Positions 1-7,897 are shown, numbered from the stretch's first letter. The stretch: 64,000 nt of DNA from Aquimarina mycalae (GCF_029906345.1 NZ_JARYGY010000010.1:1-64000), one strand, 5' to 3'. Made by a program: numbers and translations. The notes: generated by a model not told the origin, from the letters alone.

Positions 1-27
1 TATTTAATACACGCTCTTTTTAGGGGT

Positions 28-118
28 GGGTCAATTTAAACAGGAATACCCAGGTCACTTTAAATAGGATTCAATGGGTCACTTTCGCAGGATTAAGTGG
101 GTCAGTTTGGCAAGAATT
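28..118. mobile_element. IS21-like terminal repeat array (element end only)
   Basis: Four copies of a GGGTCA/AGGTCA-(A/C/G)TTT unit start at 28, 52, 76 and 99, so the spacing is 24, 24 and 23 bp. Regularly spaced subterminal repeats of this type are the transposase-binding sites at the ends of IS21-family elements. The element body would lie to the left of the window. A short frame ending at the TAG at 21-23 could be the tail of its IstB, but there is too little to judge. The array ends where an open recombinase frame begins (about 119), so the element appears to have inserted into or deleted part of that gene. The repeats are seen; the family assignment is inferred. Confidence 0.6.
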
Positions 119-500
119 TCCACCATCTACTCGAAAAACCAATTCCCGTGAACTAGAAATAAAATCGCCACAAATCCTTTCTTTGGCGGAATATATAAAT
201 GTTAGCAGGGAAGCTATACAAAATTCAATTGGATGCCACAGCGAGGCTTTTATTCCGCAAAACAGCGATAGGTTTGCTGTTACTTACTGGCTTTTCAAAA
301 AACTACGCAGAATTAACCATAATGTAAAAGACACAAAGCAAATTCGCGCTTCAGTAATTACGTACTGGTTACAGCACCACAACATACGAGAAGTGCAGTA
401 TATGGCTGGACATCGTTATATTTCTTCTACAGAACGTTATGTTCAGGATGACCTTGAAAGCCTACAGGAGGTTATTGAGAATTTGCATCCCATACACTAA
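119..500 (+). pseudogene. Tyrosine recombinase/integrase, 5'-truncated
   Basis: The frame is open from the end of the IS21-like repeats to the stop at 498-500 and encodes only the C-terminal part of a Bacteroidetes tyrosine recombinase. The segment RASVITYWLQHHNIREVQYM, followed by AGHRYISSTERY, holds the box II arginine, the GHR box and the nucleophile tyrosine region. No N-terminal core-binding domain is present, and the only in-frame start candidate is a TTG at 183 inside the domain, so I treat it as a remnant. It marks the island left of the defence cassette as integrated DNA. The truncation coincides with the IS end, so insertion or IS-mediated deletion is the likely cause. Confidence 0.75.
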
Positions 501-537
501 AAAGCATTTTCACTAAAAAAATAATTGAATTAGAACA

Positions 538-567
538 TTGTCTTTATGTTTTAACCTAATATATTTG
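538..567 (+). promoter_or_regulatory. Promoter of the HTH-ATPase-HNH-methylase cassette
   Basis: A TTG at 538-540 and TATATTTG at 560-567 are separated by exactly 19 bp, matching the Bacteroidetes sigma-ABfr consensus (TTG, about 19 bp, TAnnTTTG). The start of transcription would fall near 572-575, giving a leader of under 20 nt before the ATG at 592. No other promoter-like sequence is seen inside the cassette, whose genes are 3 bp apart or overlap. Confidence 0.7.
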
Positions 568-575
568 TGTAATTC

Positions 576-589
576 ACTAATTTATTAGT
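576..589. promoter_or_regulatory. Palindromic operator candidate for the HTH regulator
   Basis: ACTAAT and ATTAGT arms are separated by TT (576-589), giving a 14-bp palindrome between the predicted transcription start and the ATG of the HTH gene. The position suits a repressor or restriction-modification controller (C protein) that binds its own promoter. Binding is inferred. Confidence 0.5.
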
Positions 590-591
590 TT

Positions 592-789
592 ATGACTATC
601 AATAGAATTAAAGTTGTCCTAGTTGAGAAGGGAAGGAAGAATAAATGGTTAGCAAAAGAGCTTGGTAAAAGTGAATCTACCATTTCTAATTGGTGTACCA
701 ATGACAGTCAACCTTCTTTAGAAACATTGTCGCATATAGCGAGGACTTTAGAAGTAGATATTAGAGAACTTTTAATTTCAACCAAATAG
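592..789 (+). CDS. XRE/Cro-family HTH regulator of the defence cassette
   Basis: This is a 65-residue single-domain helix-turn-helix protein. The core WLAKELGKSESTISNWCTND is the classic HTH_3 turn, followed by PSLETLSHIARTLEVDIREL, typical of Cro/C1 and of restriction-modification controller proteins. It is the first gene of a five-gene unit; the next ATG lies 3 bp after its stop. The start ATG at 592 follows a short leader from a strong-looking promoter, with a palindrome in between that it could bind. By analogy with C proteins it may delay or limit nuclease expression until the methylase has acted. The HTH fold is clear; the regulatory target is inferred. Confidence 0.85.
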   Translation: MTINRIKVVLVEKGRKNKWLAKELGKSESTISNWCTNDSQPSLETLSHIARTLEVDIRELLISTK

Positions 790-792
790 GCA

Positions 793-3345
793 ATGATTAA
801 AAAACCTTTTAAAGTATCAGCTAGAACTGCTAGACTAATAGGTAGAGAAAATGTGGCTAACGCAGATGGCGCTATCATTGAATTAGTTAAGAATTGCTAT
901 GACGCCGATTCTAAGGTTTGTATAGTATATTTTGATATTAAATATAATTCAGTCCCAAAGGAAATTTCACCCACTCTATATAGGAAATTTTATAAGGAAA
1001 CATTAGATGAAGAAAAATCGTCTCTTTTTGAACTTGCTTATGAAAAAAATACAAAAAAGAGCAATACTACATATATTCTCAGAAAGAATTTAGATGAAGA
1101 TATCAATACCGAATTAGAGTTTTTTTATAAGAGTAAAAATAAACTCTACATAGTAGATGGCGGTGAAGGAATGACCGAACAAGTCATTGATGACCATTGG
1201 ATGACCATCGGTACAAACAATAAACTTGAAGATTTTGTTACTCCATCAGGAAGAATAAAGGCAGGAGCTAAAGGTATTGGTCGTTTTGCTTTGGATAGAC
1301 TTGGTAGCCTTTGTCACATGGTCACACTTCCTGAAGTTGATGAAAAACCAAGTTTTACTGGTTTTGATTGGAAAGTTGATTGGGAAGATTTTGAAGGAGA
1401 AGGGAAAAACATTAACCAAGTAGAAGCTGACTTTCAAAAAATTGAAAACTTAAAATATGATATTAAGTTAGTTAGCCTTATCCCGGACATAAAGGTTTCA
1501 TCTGTGGTTAAACAAAATAACGATTTTTTTCAGACTGGTACGCTTCTCGAAATATCAGAGTTAAGAGATTGGTGGACTAAATCACAAATAGACAAGCTGT
1601 TTAGAAATCTAGAAGTTTTAACTCCACCGGGTAGTACACAAAAGTTTGACATCTACCTATTTAGTAGAGGGCATAAAAATGATTATGGAAAGATTAAAAA
1701 CGATGATTTTAAAGATTATGATTATCGTTTAGATGCTAATGTAAAAGAAGATAAGACAGTAGAAATTACTGTGCATAGAAATGAATTCCAATTAAATCAG
1801 ATAGACCAAGATTTATTCAAGCGAAATCAGATGAAAGTTGCTCCTTATGATAAAACAACTTTTAGACAAGGTAGTTTTACTATAAACACAACTATTTTTG
1901 AATTATTACCGCAACTAGAAGGGAGTCCAAGAGAGAAGGAAGCGAACAAAATTGGACCAATTGATTTTTCATTTTATTTTATGAAAATGAGATCGTCAAG
2001 AATTTTAAAAGAGAAATTTAGCTATAAAAGTTTTTCCCCTAAGCATAGAGATGAATGGTATAAGAAATTTGGAGGAATAAAGGTTTTTCGCGATAACTTC
2101 AGAGTTAGACCTTATGGAGAAGTAAATAATTCTTCATTTGACTGGTTACTTTTAGGAGAGCGTAAAGCTCAAAGTCCAGCTGGTGTTACTAAAAAAGGTG
2201 GCGGATACAGGGTTAGTCCAAATCAAGTGGCTGGTGTTGTTAATATTTCTAGGGTCGCTAACTTAGAATTTGAAGATAAATCTAGTCGAGAAGGTTTCCA
2301 AGAAAATGAAACCTTTGAGGTACTAAAAGAACTTTTATTATCGATAATTAAAGAATTTGAGTGGGATAGACATACTGTAATGCGTCAGATGGATTTGTTC
2401 TTTAGAGAGAAGAATGAAAATGAAGCTGCAAAAGCTGATGCAGATTCAATGTCCGAAGAAGATGAAAATTCAAATGATAACGATTCAAAAACAAAAGAAG
2501 AATATAAAGAAGAACGAAGTACATTTAAAAGAGCTTACGATTCCATAAAACTTGACTACGAAGATATTCAAGAAGAAGTTAAATTACTAAGAGCTTTAGC
2601 TACAACAGGGTTATTAGTTACAAGTTTTGCTCATGAATTTGAGACTATCAAAAATCAAATGGAACGTAGAACTAATTATTTAAAATCTTCTCTAAAAAAA
2701 CTATTAGATGAAGAAAAGCTAAATAAGGAATTAGAAAACAGAAATAATCCTTTCAAAAAATTAGAAAACTTTAAGAAGTACGATAGTAAATTAAAACACT
2801 GGTTAGACTTCTCATTGGCTGCAATCAGAAAGGATAAAAGAAATACAAAAACTATAAACATAAGTGAGTTTTTAGAAGACTTTAAGAATGACTGGGAGGA
2901 GGTTTTAAATACAAGAAAAGTTACATTAAATGTTACTACAACAAATGAAAAATTACTTCAATTAACAGTATTTGTTATAGACATAGAAAGCGTTTTTAAT
3001 AATTTATTGATAAATTCTTTTGATGCTTTTGACAGAAAAGGTTTTGTTGGAAAAAGAATTGTAAATATCAATGTAGACCTAATATCTGATTTTGAAGATG
3101 GGTTAGATTATTTAGTAATAAACTTCTCTGACAATGGACCTGGTCTATCTAAAAATGTTAAAAACCCTTATGCAATTTTACGTCCTGGTTTTACTACCAA
3201 GCTAGACAAAAATAATGAACCAAATGGAACAGGGTTAGGAATGTATATTATTGATTCAGTTGTAGAGTATTACAATGGAGTCATGGAAATTGAAAACCCT
3301 GAGAAAGGTTTTGCTGTAAATATTAAATTACCATACAAAGTGTAA
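793..3345 (+). CDS. Dual GHKL ATPase: Hsp90/MORC-like N-terminus, histidine-kinase-like C-terminus
   Basis: This 850-residue protein carries two ATP-binding modules of the GHKL superfamily. The N-terminal one has an N box (E30, N34, D37-D39), a DGGEGM G1 box at 122-127 and GAKGIGR at 158-164, as in Hsp90, MORC and MutL. A charged coiled region (about 560-600) leads to an H-box-like segment with H614 in SFAHEF, then a second N box (N736, N737, N741, D744), SDNGPG at 779-784 and GTGLG at 812-816, as in sensor kinases. There is no transmembrane segment, so it is cytosolic. The receiver gene starts 3 bp downstream, suggesting H614 phosphorylates it. Known GHKL ATPases in restriction-modification loci use ATP-driven dimer clamping; the added kinase half is unusual. 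Confidence 0.85.
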   Translation: MIKKPFKVSARTARLIGRENVANADGAIIELVKNCYDADSKVCIVYFDIKYNSVPKEISPTLYRKFYKETLDEEKSSLFELAYEKNTKKSNTTYILRKNLDEDINTELEFFYKSKNKLYIVDGGEGMTEQVIDDHWMTIGTNNKLEDFVTPSGRIKAGAKGIGRFALDRLGSLCHMVTLPEVDEKPSFTGFDWKVDWEDFEGEGKNINQVEADFQKIENLKYDIKLVSLIPDIKVSSVVKQNNDFFQTGTLLEISELRDWWTKSQIDKLFRNLEVLTPPGSTQKFDIYLFSRGHKNDYGKIKNDDFKDYDYRLDANVKEDKTVEITVHRNEFQLNQIDQDLFKRNQMKVAPYDKTTFRQGSFTINTTIFELLPQLEGSPREKEANKIGPIDFSFYFMKMRSSRILKEKFSYKSFSPKHRDEWYKKFGGIKVFRDNFRVRPYGEVNNSSFDWLLLGERKAQSPAGVTKKGGGYRVSPNQVAGVVNISRVANLEFEDKSSREGFQENETFEVLKELLLSIIKEFEWDRHTVMRQMDLFFREKNENEAAKADADSMSEEDENSNDNDSKTKEEYKEERSTFKRAYDSIKLDYEDIQEEVKLLRALATTGLLVTSFAHEFETIKNQMERRTNYLKSSLKKLLDEEKLNKELENRNNPFKKLENFKKYDSKLKHWLDFSLAAIRKDKRNTKTINISEFLEDFKNDWEEVLNTRKVTLNVTTTNEKLLQLTVFVIDIESVFNNLLINSFDAFDRKGFVGKRIVNINVDLISDFEDGLDYLVINFSDNGPGLSKNVKNPYAILRPGFTTKLDKNNEPNGTGLGMYIIDSVVEYYNGVMEIENPEKGFAVNIKLPYKV

Positions 3346-3348
3346 ATT

Positions 3349-4008
3349 ATGAGTAAAAAATATAGAATTGCTTACATAGATGAAGAGCAAAAAGAGATTG
3401 ATGATTTTCTTTCTTATTTTGATGAGTATGCAGATGAGATTGACATTATTCCAATCCATCCAAATAATAAAGCAACTGATGAAATTGTAGATGAAATTAT
3501 CGAACAAAAATGTGATTTGGTAATAATTGATTTTTACTTGAAATATGCGGAAAGTAATGTTGAAGTTAATGGAGATGAATTACTCTTGAGAGTAAAAGAT
3601 AGGCAGTTAAATCTACCTCTGTTGATATTTACCAGCCGTGTAGAAGAGGCTCAAGATAGTTTTGTTTCTCCTGAAACACTTATTTGTAGTAAAAAAGAAA
3701 TTAATGACCCTGAAAACTCATCCTTTAAAGACAAGGTTGTAAGTCATATTGAATTTTATAAAAAATTAAAAAAGAGATATCAAGAAGAGTATAGTAAATT
3801 AAGGCTCAAGCAAGATAGTGGAGAGAAATTAACTGGTAAAGAAAAAAAGAGGGTTATAGAGTTAAACCATATTTTAGAAGAAATGTCAGACAGGCAAAGA
3901 TTGGTTACTCCAATTGAAAATCAAGACCAAGAATTAACTGAAATAAATGCACTAGTTGATAAGACTGAAGAATTAATTCAAAAATTAAGTAAAGAAGGTG
4001 ATGTTTAG
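3349..4008 (+). CDS. Receiver-domain protein with coiled-coil C-terminus, partner of the dual ATPase
   Basis: This is a 219-residue cytosolic protein. Residues 1-120 show a response-regulator receiver pattern: acidic pair D11/E12, phosphoacceptor D61 in VIIDFYL, T95/S96 after LLIF, and K115/K116. Residues about 130-219 are Lys/Glu-rich and predicted helical or coiled-coil, and no DNA-binding output domain is visible. It lies between the kinase-like ATPase and the HNH nuclease, whose start overlaps its end by 8 bp, so its natural output may be a protein contact controlling the nuclease or methylase. The receiver call rests on conserved residue spacing and context. The insertion between D61 and the next strand is longer than usual. 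Confidence 0.7.
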   Translation: MSKKYRIAYIDEEQKEIDDFLSYFDEYADEIDIIPIHPNNKATDEIVDEIIEQKCDLVIIDFYLKYAESNVEVNGDELLLRVKDRQLNLPLLIFTSRVEEAQDSFVSPETLICSKKEINDPENSSFKDKVVSHIEFYKKLKKRYQEEYSKLRLKQDSGEKLTGKEKKRVIELNHILEEMSDRQRLVTPIENQDQELTEINALVDKTEELIQKLSKEGDV

Positions 4009-4609
4009 AAAAATAGAACCAACTAAGACTGGAACTGCCGGTCAGTATGCAAAATACTCTGACTACAAAGGTGTTTTAATGAAAGATTTTAATGGTAATT
4101 GTGGGTATTGTAACGACAACCATGGATATACTGGAGGTTGGAGAGGAATGCAAATTGACCATTTTGCACCTAGAACTCCATTTGATGAGTTAGAGCATGA
4201 TTATGATAATTTGGTATATAGTTGTTTCTATTGTAACAACGCAAAAAGTAATGATTGGGTTACAGCGGTGGCTGAAAACTCGATAAGTGATGATGGAAAT
4301 AGTGGATATATACATCCAAGAGAAAAAGAATATGCGGAGTTATTTGAAAGGAGTACTAAAGGTAGTATCATTCCAAAAAATGAATTGGGTTTCTACATAT
4401 ATACTAATCTAAACTTAGGTTTATTAAGACATGAAATTATACATACTATGGAAAAGATATTTGAAGTAGTAAAAAAAATTAACAAGGCTCTGGATGAAAA
4501 TAACATTAGTGTAGAAATATCTAATTTATTAAAAGAAAACCGAGATAAACTTTTAAATAAAAAATTTGCTTTAGAAGTTCAATTTAGAGAAATTATAAAT
4601 GCAAGATAA
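4001..4609 (+). CDS. HNH endonuclease with CxxC zinc knuckles
   Basis: Read from the ATG at 4001 (a GTG lies one codon upstream, with AAGAAGG just before), the protein has 202 residues. CGYC (C34, C37), IDHF with H54, N70 and CFYC (C75, C78) followed by NNAKSN form an HNH domain on a zinc-binding CxxC/CxxC scaffold, as in the HNH nucleases of restriction enzymes, Septu PtuB and retron partners. The rest is helical and unassigned. The gene overlaps the receiver gene by 8 bp and the methylase by 11 bp, so translation is probably coupled. It is the likely DNA-cutting effector of the cassette. Whether it cuts unmodified host-type sites or invading DNA after activation cannot be read from sequence. 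Confidence 0.85.
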   Translation: MFRKIEPTKTGTAGQYAKYSDYKGVLMKDFNGNCGYCNDNHGYTGGWRGMQIDHFAPRTPFDELEHDYDNLVYSCFYCNNAKSNDWVTAVAENSISDDGNSGYIHPREKEYAELFERSTKGSIIPKNELGFYIYTNLNLGLLRHEIIHTMEKIFEVVKKINKALDENNISVEISNLLKENRDKLLNKKFALEVQFREIINAR

Positions 4610-6197
4610 AAAACAAATTGGGTCATATTACACTCCGCAAAGGTTAGCCAACTTTATTGCGAACTATTGCTTGGCTCAGCTTAATTCCGATTCTATATCT
4701 ATTTTAGAACCGAGTGTTGGAGATGGTGTTTTTGTTGAAGCTATTAATCAAAGTTATCATTTAAATAATTTTAATGAAATCACTTTTGATATTGTCGAAA
4801 GAGAAGCCGATGAGTTGCAAAAGGCAATTGATAAGAATGTAATTAATCAAATAAATTTAACTCATCATAATCAAGATTATTTAAATTTTCACTCTGAAAA
4901 TCAAAATGAATTTTCTCTGATAATTGGGAACCCTCCTTATGTAAAAAGTAACTTCTTGTCAGAAGAACAAAAGATAATTTCAAACAAGATTCATGTCGAC
5001 CAAAATTTAAGTAACAAAAGAATAAATAATATTTGGACAGCTTTTTTAGTCAGTGCAATTTCTAAAATTGAAGACGACGGAATCGTAGCTTTTGTATTAC
5101 CACTTGAACTTTTACAAGTAAAGTTTACTGCTGAAATTAGAGAGCTTCTTAAACAATCTTTTGTGAGGCTTGAAATATTTATGTTTGACGAACTTCAATT
5201 TTTGGAATGTAAAGGGCAAGACACAGTATTATTAATTGGGTATAAAGAACATAATAATCATGGAACTTACTATTCTACTATTCAGACTATGGATGATTTA
5301 GAGAATAATAGGTTTGTATTACAGCAAAATATTGCGGTTTCTGAATCAGATAAAAAATGGACACACCATTTTATTACTCCTGACGAGTACTCATTTCTTG
5401 AAAACATAAAAAGTGAATTAAAAAGTGTTACTGAATTAGTTGATAATAAAGCAGGTATTGTAACAGCAGCTAATGATTTTTTTATTGTTAATGATGAAAC
5501 ATTAAGAAGGTATAGATTAAGAAGATATAGCAGACCAATTATTAGAAAAGGTTTTTTTGTAAACGGTTCGGTTACTTTTAATGATAGTGATTTTGAAGAT
5601 TTAGTAGTTCAAAATAAACCATCATATTTATTAGATTTTAATTTAGCTAATCCTAAAAGATTAAATAAGGGAGTTCAGAAATATATCGATGAAGGAGAAA
5701 TTCAAGAATTACATTTAAGGTATAAATGTAAAAAAAGAAAACACTGGTATCAAGTACCTAACATAGTAGAACATGGAGAAGCATTCTTTTTTAAAAGAGC
5801 GCATGAGTACCCTAAATTACTTAAAAACGAAGCATCTGTTCATGTAACGGATAGCGCTTACGTTGTAAAGACAAAAGAAGGTATTGATATAAATGATTTT
5901 GTTTACTCGTTTTATAATTCTTTAACGTTGACTTTTTCTGAATTAGAAGGGCGTTATTATGGTGGTGGTGTTCTTGAATTAACTCCAAATGAGTTTAGAA
6001 CATTGCCGATACCGATGGCATCAGCGGATAACTTTAATGACTACACTAATGCTTTCAAGAATAAAAGTAACATTGATGAGGTTCTTAAAAAGCACAACCA
6101 AAAAATATTGAATACGACTCTTAATTTGAGTATTCAAGAAATCGATAAAATAGAAACAATAAGAAAGAAACTAGTTAATAGACGTCAACGTAAATAA
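4599..6197 (+). CDS. N6-adenine DNA methyltransferase (TaqI/Eco57I-like gamma class)
   Basis: This 532-residue protein has the gamma-class order of motifs: motif X GSYYTP (8-13), motif I LEPSVGDG (36-43) and the catalytic NPPY (111-114, in IIGNPPYVKSNF). The C-terminal half (about 270-532) has the length of a target-recognition domain. It should transfer a methyl group from SAM to N6 of adenine in a recognition sequence. No nuclease motif is fused to it, so cleavage would come from the HNH protein encoded just upstream (11-bp overlap). It is the last gene of the cassette; an Rhs fragment begins 3 bp after its stop. Family confidence is high; the recognition site is unknown. Confidence 0.9.
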   Translation: MQDKKQIGSYYTPQRLANFIANYCLAQLNSDSISILEPSVGDGVFVEAINQSYHLNNFNEITFDIVEREADELQKAIDKNVINQINLTHHNQDYLNFHSENQNEFSLIIGNPPYVKSNFLSEEQKIISNKIHVDQNLSNKRINNIWTAFLVSAISKIEDDGIVAFVLPLELLQVKFTAEIRELLKQSFVRLEIFMFDELQFLECKGQDTVLLIGYKEHNNHGTYYSTIQTMDDLENNRFVLQQNIAVSESDKKWTHHFITPDEYSFLENIKSELKSVTELVDNKAGIVTAANDFFIVNDETLRRYRLRRYSRPIIRKGFFVNGSVTFNDSDFEDLVVQNKPSYLLDFNLANPKRLNKGVQKYIDEGEIQELHLRYKCKKRKHWYQVPNIVEHGEAFFFKRAHEYPKLLKNEASVHVTDSAYVVKTKEGIDINDFVYSFYNSLTLTFSELEGRYYGGGVLELTPNEFRTLPIPMASADNFNDYTNAFKNKSNIDEVLKKHNQKILNTTLNLSIQEIDKIETIRKKLVNRRQRK

Positions 6198-6200
6198 TAC

Positions 6201-7310
6201 TTGGGTTGTTTAAAATTACATATCGACACAGAGCCAATATTAAGTGTGGCATATCGAAAAAAAGGACAAAAGGTCTCAAAAAACAGGGGTAGTTACTATC
6301 CATTCGGGCTCGAACATAAAGGATACAATCAAACCATTACGGGTAGGAAACATAACTATGGCTATAATGGTGTTGAAGAAGAAAATGAACTAGGTCTAAA
6401 TATGTTTAGTATGGATTTTAGAAAATATGATCCTACTATTGCTCGTTGGACAGCGATTGATCCTGTTACTCATCATTCATTGTCACCATACAACTCTTTT
6501 GATAATAATCCTATATTCTGGGCTGATCCTAGTGGGGCGAATTCTGAAAAAGATAGAATGGATGCTAAGTCTAAAGATACTTATTTTAGAGAAATGAATG
6601 GGTTAGCTCCTGTTTTTGCCTCTGGAGGAAACAGTAATGATTGTTGTGGCGGTTCTGGAACAGAGTCGGATCCTTTTCAATTAGAAGAAGTAGTCATAAA
6701 TGGATCAACAGGAGGTGGTCAAGGAGGGTTTGATGCGGACACCCCTGATTGGTTACAAAACGGAAAAGCTTTGAGTCATTGGGAAACTCAATTTGAAGGT
6801 TCTTTAAGTGAATACAATGCTAAGAATGGAGTAAGTTTTACCAATGATCACCTTTATGAGCAATATTATTATCATTATTTTTATGAACCAGAGTTAAGTG
6901 CTTTACGAGGTAGTATGCAAGCTGCACAAGCAGAAGCTGCTGAATATGTAGGATTGATTTTGCCTATGGGAGGAGCTGTTAAAGGAGCTATGACATTAGG
7001 TAGAATTGGTAAACTTTTGAATACAGCAGGAAGAAGAGCTGTTTTAAAATTTGCTAAGCCGCATCCTTTCTTATATTCTTTTTCAAAAAAAACTTTAAGA
7101 CCAGGGCAAGGTCAACTTGATGCAGGACATAGAGCCGCTGCTTTTCTTCATAAGGAAATTATTATGAAAGGAAAATTCTCACTTAGAAAATCTGATAAAG
7201 CCTTTATTTTTAATTATACAACAAGACAAGGACAAAAATTTTCAGAAATAATTAATCCATTTACGAGAAGAATATTTCATCAAGCACCTAATCATATCAA
7301 AATAAAATAG
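6201..7310 (+). CDS. Rhs core tip with C-terminal polymorphic toxin
   Basis: The 369-residue frame begins with GCLKLHIDTE, the usual opening of short Bacteroidetes Rhs-associated proteins, read here from TTG. It continues with the Rhs core signature YYPFGLEHKGYN, GYNGVEEENELGLNMF and RKYDPTIARWTAIDPV up to about residue 110. A variable region with a short hydrophobic stretch (about 245-265) leads to a tail from about residue 290 (LRPGQGQLDAGHRAAAF onward) that I take as the toxin. Its fold is not recognised; the His/Arg/Lys-rich end would suit an RNase or DNase. No secretion signal is present. It could be a displaced cassette of a larger Rhs gene. The immunity candidate follows 4 bp later. 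Confidence 0.7.
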   Translation: MGCLKLHIDTEPILSVAYRKKGQKVSKNRGSYYPFGLEHKGYNQTITGRKHNYGYNGVEEENELGLNMFSMDFRKYDPTIARWTAIDPVTHHSLSPYNSFDNNPIFWADPSGANSEKDRMDAKSKDTYFREMNGLAPVFASGGNSNDCCGGSGTESDPFQLEEVVINGSTGGGQGGFDADTPDWLQNGKALSHWETQFEGSLSEYNAKNGVSFTNDHLYEQYYYHYFYEPELSALRGSMQAAQAEAAEYVGLILPMGGAVKGAMTLGRIGKLLNTAGRRAVLKFAKPHPFLYSFSKKTLRPGQGQLDAGHRAAAFLHKEIIMKGKFSLRKSDKAFIFNYTTRQGQKFSEIINPFTRRIFHQAPNHIKIK

Positions 7311-7314
7311 AATT

Positions 7315-7803
7315 ATGCATGTGAATTTTTTAAAATTTGGTTTTCTTCATAAATATTTTTCAAGAGAAGAGCTGTTAAAATGGTCTGATGGTAATTTAAT
7401 TGCAAATAATAATTCAGGTTTGTTTATTGATATTAGTTCAATAACTAAATCCGATTTAGATAGAGAAATTATAGAAATCTTTAATAAATATTCATACTTA
7501 AATGACTATGATAATTTTGAATTGTATCATAAGAAATTCTTATCAATTATTGTTAAAGATATAAATGACTGGAAAACAACGCAAAAAAGATTAGTTGAGT
7601 ACTATGATTTTTTTTATGGAGAACAAATCCATTTATTTGAAAAAGAATATGAGTTTTGGATTAAACTTGTAGATGACTTTCATCTAAGGAAAGAAGGAGT
7701 CAAAGAAGGTTGTATGCTTATGCCTGATGAATTAAATGAATATTTTAATGATACTTTAGATTCATCCACTGCTCTACCAGCTCCACAAAGTCTCCTGACT
7801 TAG
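7315..7803 (+). CDS. Putative immunity protein for the Rhs toxin
   Basis: This is a 162-residue soluble, acidic, aromatic-rich protein with no signal peptide or membrane segment. I do not recognise a family. Its position 4 bp after the Rhs-toxin gene, its small size and its acidic character are those of polymorphic-toxin immunity genes. The last residues (about STALPAPQSLLT) look different from the rest and may be frame read into the junction sequence, so the original protein may have ended earlier or the gene may have been joined to foreign sequence during cassette exchange. Confidence 0.55.
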   Translation: MHVNFLKFGFLHKYFSREELLKWSDGNLIANNNSGLFIDISSITKSDLDREIIEIFNKYSYLNDYDNFELYHKKFLSIIVKDINDWKTTQKRLVEYYDFFYGEQIHLFEKEYEFWIKLVDDFHLRKEGVKEGCMLMPDELNEYFNDTLDSSTALPAPQSLLT

Positions 7804-7897
7804 CGGGATAAACCCGATGGCTCGGATATGATAATGTAGATTTACAATCTGTGAGGTGTATGAGTAAGCGGTACTAATAAGAAATAAATGATAATGA
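7804..7897. other. Junction sequence after the toxin-immunity pair
   Basis: About 94 bp that are richer in G+C than the flanking DNA and do not continue the immunity frame. An open stretch at 7815-7877 reads RWLGYDNVDLQSVRCMSKRY before a stop, without a start codon. It looks like the tail of a former gene (perhaps the displaced end of the Rhs locus or another protein) left at the island boundary. Origin not identified. Confidence 0.35.

Noticed and set aside
7815..7877. Open frame reading RWLGYDNVDLQSVRCMSKRY as a gene
   Set aside because: No start codon, 20 codons only, and it lies between an immunity gene and a terminator; recorded as junction sequence instead.
7811..7880. Weak similarity of this stretch to the 3' end of 23S rRNA (CGGTACTAAT-like block)
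   Set aside because: Only short blocks align by eye, with no supporting helices and no rRNA nearby; it may be chance in a G+C-richer stub.
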